50,955 nt of DNA from positions 1 to 50,955 of the forward strand of contig CAJTUV010000026.1 of the NCBI GenBank assembly GCA_910579515.1, given 5' to 3'. Shown piece after piece: positions 17,188 to 24,743 of this stretch. Below the pieces are notes generated by a model. The model saw only the letters and a list, made by a program, of their open reading frames with translations, was not told the origin of the DNA and searched no databases. This DNA is from an uncultured Hungatella sp. Its GTDB lineage: Bacteria; Bacillota; Clostridia; Lachnospirales; Lachnospiraceae. How positions within the stretch are numbered: the first letter of the stretch is position 1; each line of letters begins with the position of its first letter. Made by a program: the position numbers and the translations under genes.

Positions 17188-17592
17188 ATGGAAATCAAAG
17201 CGATTGTAGTGGATAATTCAGAAGATTTAAAAGAAAAACTGACAACTATTTTAAAAAATATGGATGGAGTCACCGTGTGTGGGAGTTTTGACGATGCGGT
17301 TGCCGCCATGCAGTATATAGAGGAGAATCCGGTGGACTTGGTCTTTTCTGATGTGGTGATGCCGGAAATCAGCGGCATCACCTTAGCTTCTTCCATTTAC
17401 AGTCTCCCCAATCATCCAGAAGTAGTGCTTTTATCTGGAATCCCCGGATTTTCTCTGGAAGCGTGGAAAATCCGGGCCTTCGGCTTTATCGTCAAGCCTT
17501 ATACGACTGCTCAGATCCGGCAGATGGTAAAGACCTACCAAAAAGCCAGAAGAGAGGGAATCTTGGACAGAGACATTGTCTTTACTGAATAG
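17188..17592 (+). CDS. Stand-alone response-regulator receiver protein (CheY-like)
   Basis: A 134-residue single REC domain. It has the acidic pair near the N-terminus (VVDNSED), the phosphorylatable Asp in LVFSDVVMPEISG near residue 54, the switch Ser in VVLLSGIPG and the Lys in FIVKPYTTAQ near residue 103. A helical tail (YQKARREGILDRDI) follows, with no output domain. Such proteins act by protein contact. No kinase is adjacent. Its 3' end overlaps the 3' end of convergent copA by 11 bases. The ribosome site is weak (AAAAGGG about 13 bases upstream). Confidence 0.85.
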   Translation: MEIKAIVVDNSEDLKEKLTTILKNMDGVTVCGSFDDAVAAMQYIEENPVDLVFSDVVMPEISGITLASSIYSLPNHPEVVLLSGIPGFSLEAWKIRAFGFIVKPYTTAQIRQMVKTYQKARREGILDRDIVFTE

Positions 17593-17791
17593 AAACTACC
17601 TTGTAGTCCTGATCTTCCACTGCTTTTTTCAGAGCCTCGTCAGAAATCTCTCCGTCAAAGGTTACAACGGCGGTTCCGTTTTCATGGCTGACTACCGCCT
17701 GACTAACCTCTGGCAGTGCCTCCAGACATTTCTTCACTCTCGCCTCACAGTGTCCGCACATCATTCCTTCAATGTTCATCGTCTTAGTCAT
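17582..17791 (-). CDS. copZ: Possible separately translated CopZ copper chaperone inside copA
   Basis: An ATG at 17791, in frame within copA, starts a 69-residue HMA domain (MTKTMNIEGMMCGHCEARV...), the size of free-standing CopZ. It is preceded on the minus strand by AAAAAGGAG with 9 bases to the ATG, as good a ribosome site as those of true starts in this window. A free chaperone could therefore be made as well as the fusion. This is inference from the initiation signal; the alternative is that the site is a relic of a former separate gene. Confidence 0.5.
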   Translation of the reverse strand: MTKTMNIEGMMCGHCEARVKKCLEALPEVSQAVVSHENGTAVVTFDGEISDEALKKAVEDQDYKVVSIQ

Positions 17792-20122
17792 CACATTTGT
17801 CTCCTTTTTCTTTGTTTTTATTTTTTTATCTTTTTTGGCGTCTCTTAATTGAAACCAGTTCAGCCTTAAGGCATTGGTCACTACGCAGAAGCTGGATAAG
17901 CTCATAGCTGCAGCTCCAAACATTGGGTTTAGTTTCCATCCAAAAATCGGATACCAAACTCCGGCCGCCAAAGGAATCCCCACCACATTGTAGAAAAACG
18001 CCCAAAAGAGATTTTCATGAATATTTCGTAAGGTAGCCCTGCTTAAGCGGATAGCCGCCGGTACGTCTCTTAACCGGCTCTTCATTAACACCACATCCGC
18101 CGCATCGATGGCTACGTCGGTTCCTGCGCCGATGGCGATTCCCATATCCGCTCTGGTAAGAGCCGGCGCATCGTTGATTCCATCCCCCACCATAGCCGTC
18201 TTTCCTTGGGCTTTCAAAGACCGAATCACCTGTTCCTTGCCCTCTGGCAAGACTCCGGCGATCACCTGGTCTACACCGGCCTGGGCTCCGATCGCTTTTG
18301 CGGTGCGCTCATTGTCTCCTGTCAGCATCACCACGCGGATTCCCATATTTTGAAGCTCCTTTACTGCCTGGGGGCTATCCTCCTTTATCACATCTGCCAC
18401 CGCGATGATACCGATAAGCTTTCCGTCTCTGCTAAAAAACAGCGGTGTCTTTCCTTCCTCTGCCAGACGCTCAGACCGTATCTTTAAATCCTCAGACACT
18501 TCTGACTGCGTACTGATGAAGGTCAGATTTCCACCGGACACAGTTTGATTGTCCAGAACCGCCGTCAGTCCGTTTCCAGGCAGAGCCCTAAAATCAGAAA
18601 CTGGTCTTGCACTTATTTTTCTCTCTCTGGCTTTCTCTAGTACCGCCCTGGCAAGAGGATGCTCGCTTTTTTCCTCCAACGCGCAGGCCGTTTCCAAAAG
18701 TTCCGTTTCCCCGATCCCCTTGGCGGGTATCATATCTGTCACCTTTGGCTCTCCGCTGGTTATGGTTCCTGTCTTATCCAGAGCCACGATCTCCACTTTT
18801 CCCGTTTCTTCAAGAGATACTGCGGTCTTAAACAAAATTCCGTTTTTGGCTCCCATGCCATTTCCTACCATAATCGCCACCGGAGTCGCCAGGCCTAAGG
18901 CGCAGGGACAGCTGATTACCAAAACCGAAATCCCTCTGGCCAGTGCAAAACCGATTCCCTGGCCAGCAATCAGCCACACAAGAATCGTGACAATGGAAAT
19001 GGCGATTACCGCAGGTACAAATACGCCGGACACCCGATCCGCCACTTTCGCGATAGGAGCCTTGGTAGATGCCGCATCGCTGACCATCTGAATAATCTGA
19101 GAAAGGGTGGTATCCTCTCCTACTCTGGTGGCCTCACAGCGCAAAAATCCTGACTGGTTCATTGTGGCTGCAGAAACCTGACTTCCCGCTTCCTTATCCA
19201 CAGGAATACTTTCCCCTGTCAGCGCCGATTCATTCACTGCGCTGGAACCTTCCAAAACCACTCCGTCTACAGGAATATTTTCTCCAGGCCGTACAACGAA
19301 GACGTCTCCCTTCCTCACCTGATCAACGGAAACTTCCGTCTCCACTCCATCCCGCACTAAAGTGGCCGTTTTGGGAGCAAGCTTCATCAGACTCTTTAAC
19401 GCATCTGTAGTCTTACCTTTGGACCTGGCCTCCAGCATCTTTCCCACAGTAATCAAGGTTAAAATCATGGCTGCGGATTCAAAATAAAATTCGTGCATGG
19501 CTGCCATCACACCAGCCATGTCGCCTTTCATCTGAGCGTCCGTCATAACAAACAAGGCGTAAGTACTGTATACAAATGAAGCCGTAGAGCCTAAAGCTAC
19601 CAAAGTATCCATATTAGGCGCTTTATGCCACAGACTTTTAAATCCGCTGATAAAGAACTTCTGGTTCACTACCATAATGATTCCTGACAGCAAAAGCTGC
19701 AAAAGTCCCATGGCCACATGATTTCCTGCCAAAAATCCTGGAACAGGCCAATTCCACATCATGTGTCCCATGGAAAAATACATGAGCACAATCAAAAATC
19801 CTAAAGAAGAAAAGAGCCGCTGTTTCAGGACCGGAGTTTCCCTGTCTTTTAACAACTCCTCTGAGGCAGCCATAGAGCCCCCTTTAGTTCCTGCTTGCGC
19901 AGCCGATTCCTTGCTGCTTCCATGACCCTTTTTGGCCGCCCCATATCCGGCCTGTTCCACTGCCTGAATAATGGCGGCCTCTGACGCCGTTCCCTCTATG
20001 CCCATGGAATTAGTCAGAAGACTGACCGAGCAGGAAGTCACGCCATCCACTTTGGAAACCGCCTTTTCCACCCTGGAACTGCAGGCCGCGCAGCTCATAC
20101 CTGTCACAACATATTGATCCAT
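17582..20122 (-). CDS. copA: Copper-translocating P1B-type ATPase with N- and C-terminal metal-binding domains
   Basis: Exports Cu(I) across the membrane using ATP. The 846-residue protein begins with an HMA domain (GMSCAACSSRVEK). The core has TGESIPVDKEAG, the metal-translocating ISCPCALGLATP, the phosphorylated DKTGT, the HP motif in SEHPLARAVLE and MVGDGINDAPAL. The start at 20122 has AGGAGG 8 bases upstream. After the last helix pair a Lys-rich linker leads straight into a second, CopZ-like HMA domain of 69 residues with MMCGHC. The linker contains an A7 run and an internal ribosome site (see copZ entry). It is the second gene after csoR and shares its operator. Confidence 0.95.
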   Translation of the reverse strand: MDQYVVTGMSCAACSSRVEKAVSKVDGVTSCSVSLLTNSMGIEGTASEAAIIQAVEQAGYGAAKKGHGSSKESAAQAGTKGGSMAASEELLKDRETPVLKQRLFSSLGFLIVLMYFSMGHMMWNWPVPGFLAGNHVAMGLLQLLLSGIIMVVNQKFFISGFKSLWHKAPNMDTLVALGSTASFVYSTYALFVMTDAQMKGDMAGVMAAMHEFYFESAAMILTLITVGKMLEARSKGKTTDALKSLMKLAPKTATLVRDGVETEVSVDQVRKGDVFVVRPGENIPVDGVVLEGSSAVNESALTGESIPVDKEAGSQVSAATMNQSGFLRCEATRVGEDTTLSQIIQMVSDAASTKAPIAKVADRVSGVFVPAVIAISIVTILVWLIAGQGIGFALARGISVLVISCPCALGLATPVAIMVGNGMGAKNGILFKTAVSLEETGKVEIVALDKTGTITSGEPKVTDMIPAKGIGETELLETACALEEKSEHPLARAVLEKARERKISARPVSDFRALPGNGLTAVLDNQTVSGGNLTFISTQSEVSEDLKIRSERLAEEGKTPLFFSRDGKLIGIIAVADVIKEDSPQAVKELQNMGIRVVMLTGDNERTAKAIGAQAGVDQVIAGVLPEGKEQVIRSLKAQGKTAMVGDGINDAPALTRADMGIAIGAGTDVAIDAADVVLMKSRLRDVPAAIRLSRATLRNIHENLFWAFFYNVVGIPLAAGVWYPIFGWKLNPMFGAAAMSLSSFCVVTNALRLNWFQLRDAKKDKKIKTKKKETNVMTKTMNIEGMMCGHCEARVKKCLEALPEVSQAVVSHENGTAVVTFDGEISDEALKKAVEDQDYKVVSIQ

Positions 20123-20134
20123 TGTTAACACCTC

Positions 20135-20437
20135 CTATTTCATCAACTTTTGTAAAGTCGCAACCAATTCGTCTATGGTCTCTTCCTTTCCCTCCCGAAT
20201 ATCCCTTGCCACACAGGTACGGATATGGTTTGCCAAAAGGACCTTGTTAAAACTGTTTAAAGCCGCGTTTACCGCCGCAACCTGAACCAAAATATCTGTG
20301 CAGTACGCATCCTTTTCCACCATCCCTTTGATCCCCCGCACCTGCCCTTCAATACGGTTCAGCCGGTTGAGCAAATCCCGATACTCTTTGTCAGAGCGTT
20401 CCTTTGTTTTATGACAGCAGTTTTTTTCTTTCTCCAT
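20135..20437 (-). CDS. csoR: Copper-sensing transcriptional repressor CsoR
   Basis: A helical-bundle DUF156-family repressor that releases DNA on binding Cu(I). The start at 20437 has AGGAGG 6 bases before it and gives 100 residues. The family core LLNRLNRIEGQVRGIKGMVE is present. The metal ligands appear as Cys in AYCTDIL and the His/Cys pair in ANHIRTC, the Cys-His-Cys set of copper sensors. The N-terminus adds a second cysteine/histidine cluster (KNCCHKTKE) of unknown role. It is the first gene of the operon; copA starts 12 bases after it. A palindromic operator lies in its promoter. Confidence 0.93.
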   Translation of the reverse strand: MEKEKNCCHKTKERSDKEYRDLLNRLNRIEGQVRGIKGMVEKDAYCTDILVQVAAVNAALNSFNKVLLANHIRTCVARDIREGKEETIDELVATLQKLMK

Positions 20438-20476
20438 GAAAGACCTCCTGTTTCTATTTTCTACACTCCTAAAGGC

Positions 20477-20505
20477 ATTATATACCCCTATGGGGTATTT
20501 TGCAA
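20477..20505 (-). promoter_or_regulatory. csoR-copA promoter with CsoR operator in the spacer
   Basis: Minus strand TTGCAA (20500-20505), 17 bases, TATAAT (20477-20482). The spacer is filled by the palindrome ATACCCCTATGGGGTAT (20482-20498), the G/C-tract inverted repeat bound by CsoR. Repressor binding would block polymerase directly. Confidence 0.92.
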
Positions 20506-20599
20506 CTGTTTTTTTTAAATGCAAAGATTTTCTATAGAATAAACCCTGTATCTGTGGTAAACTAACAAACAGAGAAGAACAGCAGGAGGTATTTTAATT

Positions 20600-21841
20600 A
20601 TGGCGTTACACGTTATGGACGAGGCAAACCGCTGCCTGAATTGTAAAGTTCCTCAATGTCAGAAGGGATGTCCAATCAGCACCCCGATTCCTCAAGCCAT
20701 CAAGCTATTAAAGGAAAACAAACTGGATGAAGCCGGAAGAATGCTTTTTGAAAATAACCCTTTGACTACGGTGTGCAGTCTTGTATGCAACCATGAAAAC
20801 CAGTGCGAAGGCCACTGCGTCCTGGGAAAGAAAGGCGCTCCGGTTCATTTTTCTACCATTGAACATTATATTTCCACCACTTATGCAAATAAAATGGTCC
20901 AGGGTCCCAGACCATCTAATGGAATGAAGGTGGCTATCATCGGTTCCGGTCCGGCCGGAATCACCATCGCCATTATCCTGGCCCGATACGGATACGACGT
21001 CACGATTTTTGAAGGAAAAGATCAGATGGGCGGAGTGCTCCGCTATGGAATCCCAGAATTCCGCCTTCCGAAATCGGTTCTGGACGACATTAAGTACCGC
21101 CACATTGACTTAAAGGGCATCAAGTTCCGCCCCAACACCCATATTGGCGGTTCTATTGGGATTGACGATTTGTTCCGAGACGGTTACAAGGCGATTTTCG
21201 TGGGGACAGGCGTATGGAAGCCTAATGCTCTTCATATCAAGGGAGAAACCTTGGGACATGTTCATTTTGGCATCAATTATCTGAACAATCCTGACAGCTA
21301 CTCTCTGGGAGAGCGGGTTATCGTCATCGGCGCAGGCAACGCAGCCATGGATGTGGCCAGGACCGCAGTCCGCAAAGGGGCCCGGTATCTGACCTGTTTC
21401 TCCCTCACCAAAAAAGTGGCGGCCAGCCACCACGAATTCAGCTACGCCCAGCTGGAAGGCGTTTTGTTTGAGTACAACAAATCTCCTGTGGAAATCACAG
21501 ACGAGGGCGTAATTTTCAAAGACATTATCGAAAAGGAGGACGGCTCCTTTGAAGATGTTCCAGATTCCAGCAAGTTATATCCGGCTGACAGTGTGATTAT
21601 CTCCATCAGCCAGGGACCTCAGAATCGAATTGTCAACACCACAGAAGGTCTTGCGGCAAATCAGAAAGGACTTCTGGTTGCAGACGAGACCGGCCACACC
21701 ACAAGACCCGGTATTTTTGCCTCCGGCGATGTGGTAAACGGAGCCAGAACCGTGGTAGAGGCTGTAGCCCACAGCAAGATCGTGGCAGAATCCATGCACC
21801 AATATATGCAGAGTCTTCCCAAAGAAGAGAGCGCCACATAA
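20600..21841 (+). CDS. NAD(P)-dependent FAD oxidoreductase, GltD/NfnB-like
   Basis: A 413-residue flavoprotein of the glutamate synthase small-subunit family. The N-terminal domain has the cysteine clusters NRCLNCKVPQCQKGCPI and CSLVCNHENQCEGHCV, expected to bind two [4Fe-4S] centres. The FAD site is VAIIGSGPAGITIA near residue 112, with GKDQMGGVLRYGIPEFRLPK. The NAD(P) site is VIVIGAGNAAMDVARTA near residue 245. The C-terminal FAD contact is GIFASGDVVNGARTVVEA. AGGAGG lies 9 bases before the ATG. No glutamate synthase large subunit is nearby, so it may serve an NADPH:ferredoxin (Nfn/SudA-like) or other electron-transfer role; this cannot be decided here. Confidence 0.85.
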   Translation: MALHVMDEANRCLNCKVPQCQKGCPISTPIPQAIKLLKENKLDEAGRMLFENNPLTTVCSLVCNHENQCEGHCVLGKKGAPVHFSTIEHYISTTYANKMVQGPRPSNGMKVAIIGSGPAGITIAIILARYGYDVTIFEGKDQMGGVLRYGIPEFRLPKSVLDDIKYRHIDLKGIKFRPNTHIGGSIGIDDLFRDGYKAIFVGTGVWKPNALHIKGETLGHVHFGINYLNNPDSYSLGERVIVIGAGNAAMDVARTAVRKGARYLTCFSLTKKVAASHHEFSYAQLEGVLFEYNKSPVEITDEGVIFKDIIEKEDGSFEDVPDSSKLYPADSVIISISQGPQNRIVNTTEGLAANQKGLLVADETGHTTRPGIFASGDVVNGARTVVEAVAHSKIVAESMHQYMQSLPKEESAT

Positions 21842-21843
21842 CA

Positions 21844-21909
21844 TTGAAACAGCAACTAAGGCGCCTGAGCATGCAAAACATGCCCAAGCGCCTTAAGAGT
21901 GCGTTTCAA
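21844..21909. terminator. Long imperfect hairpin between convergent genes, likely shared terminator
   Basis: Nested pairings: TTGAAAC (21844-21850) with GTTTCAA (21903-21909), TAAGGCGC (21857-21864) with GCGCCTTA (21888-21895), and GCATG with CATGC at the tip. It fills the 70 bases between the flavoprotein gene and recQ. There is no clear T-run on either strand, so termination strength is uncertain. Confidence 0.55.
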
Positions 21910-21911
21910 AA

Positions 21912-23771
21912 TTAGTTCTGTGTACTTTCAAATTTCTCTATACAGCTTAAAAATTTCTCCCCATACTTCTCAAACTTAAACTCTCCTACACCTGATACCT
22001 TCAGCATTTCCTCCTTCGTCTTGGGCTTTACGACACACATATGCGTCAATGTCTTATCGGAAAACACAATGTAAGGAGGTACTTTTTCTTCTCTTGCCGT
22101 CTCTGTTCTAAGAGCCCTTAATTTTTCAAACAAACTTTCCTCTTTCTCTGTAAACGCTTCCTTTCCTAATTGTCCGCCCCTCTTTTTCCTGCTCCTTACC
22201 TGCGCCTCTTTTGTCGGTTTCTCCAGTGCCTTTGCCAATTTCATCATGATTTGCTTATTTTCTTCCATGATCTCTTTCGATTTCATTGTCAGCTTAACCA
22301 CGGCATAATCATCATTGGTAACAAATAAATATTCTTCTAATTGTAAATGATTCAATACTTGTCTGATTCTGTATGTTGGGACCTTACTCAAAACAGCATA
22401 GTAAGGATTTTCATTCATTCTATAACTCTTTATCTTAGCCGTATTGGCTCCATGTACCGTATCAATCATCACAGTCGTCCCATATCTCTGCCTGCTGCTT
22501 GCCACACAGCCAATCAAAGCCCTTGCAATCTCCGTTACGTCCACTTGTTCAAATTGAGTTAAACAATTAGAACAATTTCCGCAATAATTACTCCCGTACT
22601 CTCCAAAATATTTTAGTATGTAATCCCGAAGGCACTCGTTGGTAAAACAGTAAAAGGTCATTTTCTTCAGCCGCTCTTCGTCACGTTCCCTCACAATCGC
22701 CCTGGTTACGTCATCTAAATCCTGATTATCTTGATTATGGTCAATAAAGAGCTGGTTCGTAATCACATCTTTACTGCTATAATATAAAATACACTCCGCC
22801 GGTTCCCCGTCACGGCCTGCACGCCCCGCCTCTTGGTAGTAGGATTCTATATTTTTAGGCATCCCGAAATGCAGAACGAACCGGACATTTGATTTGTCAA
22901 TCCCCATTCCAAAAGCATTAGTGGCCACCATAACAGGAGCCCTGTCATAAATAAAATCATCCTGATTTGTTCTACGCTCATTGTCGCTTAGTCCTGCATG
23001 ATATCTGGTCACCAAAAATCCTTCTTTTCGCAGCCGCTCCCAGACCTCCTCTACTTGTTTTCTTGTCAGGCAGTAAATAATTCCGCTAAAGTTTCTGTGC
23101 GTCTTTAGATAACTTCGTATGAGGCCATACCGGTCCTTTCCTGTTATAACGCTAAAGTAGAGATTTCCTCTGTCAAACCCTGTGGTCACAACTGTAGGAT
23201 TCTGAAGCTGCAAAATATCAATGATATCCTCTTTTACTTCTTTGGTTGCCGTAGCAGTAAAAGCGCTGACTATAGGACGCCGAGGCAGTCTCTTTACAAA
23301 CTCCACAATTTTTAAATAGCTTGGCCTAAAATCCTGTCCCCACTGAGACACACAGTGGGCTTCATCTACAGCTACCATAGAAATGTTCACAGAAAGGGCA
23401 AAATCCAGAAACTCCTCTGTCACCAGGCGCTCCGGCGCTACATAGATAATGGGATAACGCCCCTGTTTTGCGAAGCTTAATGCCTTAACATACTGGGTCG
23501 TTGTCAGGGAACTGTTTAAAAAAGCCGCATGGATTCCTGCCTGGTTCAGAGCTCCCACCTGGTCTTTCATAAGCGAAATTAAAGGAGAAATCACCAATGT
23601 GATTCCCCCCAGCATAAGCGCCGGTATTTGATAACACAAGGATTTTCCTGCTCCTGTAGGCATAATGCCTAATGTATCGTTTCCGGCTAAAATATGGTCT
23701 ATCAGTCTCTCCTGAGCATTGCGAAAACTGTCATATCCAAAATATTTCTTTAAAATCTCGTATTTATCCAT
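21912..23771 (-). CDS. recQ: ATP-dependent DNA helicase RecQ
   Basis: A 3'-5' superfamily 2 helicase for recombination and repair. The 619 residues show motif I MPTGAGKSLCYQIPA, motif II VDEAHCVSQWGQDFRPSY, motif III SAFTATAT, motif VI QEAGRAGRDGEP, then the RecQ zinc module (CFTNECLRDYILKYFG, NYCGNCSNC), the winged helix, and a C-terminal HRDC domain (LFEKLRALRTETAREEKVPPYIVFSDKTL). AAGGAA precedes the ATG by 6 bases. It has its own promoter and lies downstream of, but apart from, the polysaccharide operon. Confidence 0.95.
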   Translation of the reverse strand: MDKYEILKKYFGYDSFRNAQERLIDHILAGNDTLGIMPTGAGKSLCYQIPALMLGGITLVISPLISLMKDQVGALNQAGIHAAFLNSSLTTTQYVKALSFAKQGRYPIIYVAPERLVTEEFLDFALSVNISMVAVDEAHCVSQWGQDFRPSYLKIVEFVKRLPRRPIVSAFTATATKEVKEDIIDILQLQNPTVVTTGFDRGNLYFSVITGKDRYGLIRSYLKTHRNFSGIIYCLTRKQVEEVWERLRKEGFLVTRYHAGLSDNERRTNQDDFIYDRAPVMVATNAFGMGIDKSNVRFVLHFGMPKNIESYYQEAGRAGRDGEPAECILYYSSKDVITNQLFIDHNQDNQDLDDVTRAIVRERDEERLKKMTFYCFTNECLRDYILKYFGEYGSNYCGNCSNCLTQFEQVDVTEIARALIGCVASSRQRYGTTVMIDTVHGANTAKIKSYRMNENPYYAVLSKVPTYRIRQVLNHLQLEEYLFVTNDDYAVVKLTMKSKEIMEENKQIMMKLAKALEKPTKEAQVRSRKKRGGQLGKEAFTEKEESLFEKLRALRTETAREEKVPPYIVFSDKTLTHMCVVKPKTKEEMLKVSGVGEFKFEKYGEKFLSCIEKFESTQN

Positions 23772-23802
23772 GAAAATTCCTTGCCTTTATCCTGTTTTTT
23801 CC

Positions 23803-23830
23803 ATTATACCTCTTTAGACAGAATTGACAA
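23803..23830 (-). promoter_or_regulatory. Promoter of recQ
   Basis: Minus strand TTGTCA (23825-23830), 16 bases, TATAAT (23803-23808), 31 bases before the recQ start. Confidence 0.7.
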
Positions 23831-23837
23831 CCTAATT

Positions 23838-24743
23838 TTACGGATTTTCCCCTTCTAACATCTCCTTTAAAGGCTTATAATAATGGTACGCGAATCCCAG
23901 TTTGTCATAACCGAACTGTTTTTCCAGCCGTTCTCTGGATTTCCACAAAGCTTTCAGCCCTTCATTGGCATACGTATTTATCTCCTCCAGCTCATGTTTT
24001 CCAGGCTTCTGAAGCTCATAGATACACAGAATCTCTTTTCCATATTCTCTGGCAAAGCCCACCTCCATGGCCATCTGCCCATACTCATCTCTCCGATTAT
24101 AATTCATAACCGCCACGCCGTCGCAGGCATAGCTGATCAGCTTTTCCAGAATATCCTTGTTGGTAGAATCATAAAAGGTAGGAATGCACACCCAAAATTT
24201 CAGTTGATTCTGCAGGGCGTAGATATAAGCGCGTTCGATTCCGCTCACATAATCCTCCATCAGCTTTTCTCTGGCTTGTTCCCCCTCGTCCCATTCCTCT
24301 AAAAGATAGGGCTCCACATCCACCATCACACCCTGGATCCTCTTCTCGTCTCCGTTTCTCTGATTATATTCAACAAGGCATTGAAGGTATTCCACTAACT
24401 CTTTCCCTTCCTTGTCATAAGCCCACTCAGCTTTCCCTATGAGGGCATAGACCTTCACCTTTTGTTTCCCCATTCTGGCCACAAACTGCTCCACCCTTTT
24501 ATCCTCCAAGGTCAGGCTTTCCTTGGAAAACTCCTGATAAAGCACGCTGATTCCTGCCTGACTGATGCAGCCTGACAGCGCCTCATTCTCCTCCTCTTCT
24601 ATAATCTCTTCACTCCAGCTAAAGCAGCCAAATTCCTTTGGTTTTTCCCCTTTCTGCCATGGCTTCACTGCTCCTAAGACGGTAAGAGCCACGACCCCCG
24701 CAAATACTGTAAGAAACGTTATACCGATGCTCTTCACCCTCAT
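23838..24743 (-). CDS. Membrane-anchored protein, possible glycoside-hydrolase-like barrel
   Basis: A 301-residue protein with an N-terminal signal anchor (IGITFLTVFAGVVALTVLGAV). The remainder is extracellular. I do not recognise a named family. The strand-like stretches KVYALIGKAEW, IQGVMVDVEPYLLEEW, LKFWVCIPTFYD, CDGVAVMNYNRRDEYGQ and EILCIYELQ, each ending near acidic or aromatic residues, resemble the strands of a TIM-barrel glycoside hydrolase, with DVEPY as a plausible catalytic loop. It starts by an ATGA overlap with the GGDEF-EAL gene and is the last gene of the polysaccharide operon. A role in trimming or releasing the polymer is inference. Confidence 0.6.
   Translation of the reverse strand: MRVKSIGITFLTVFAGVVALTVLGAVKPWQKGEKPKEFGCFSWSEEIIEEEENEALSGCISQAGISVLYQEFSKESLTLEDKRVEQFVARMGKQKVKVYALIGKAEWAYDKEGKELVEYLQCLVEYNQRNGDEKRIQGVMVDVEPYLLEEWDEGEQAREKLMEDYVSGIERAYIYALQNQLKFWVCIPTFYDSTNKDILEKLISYACDGVAVMNYNRRDEYGQMAMEVGFAREYGKEILCIYELQKPGKHELEEINTYANEGLKALWKSRERLEKQFGYDKLGFAYHYYKPLKEMLEGENP

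Noticed and set aside
18549..19091. 180-codon plus-strand open frame opposite copA
   Set aside because: Antisense to the catalytic core of copA; composition is that of a shadow frame.
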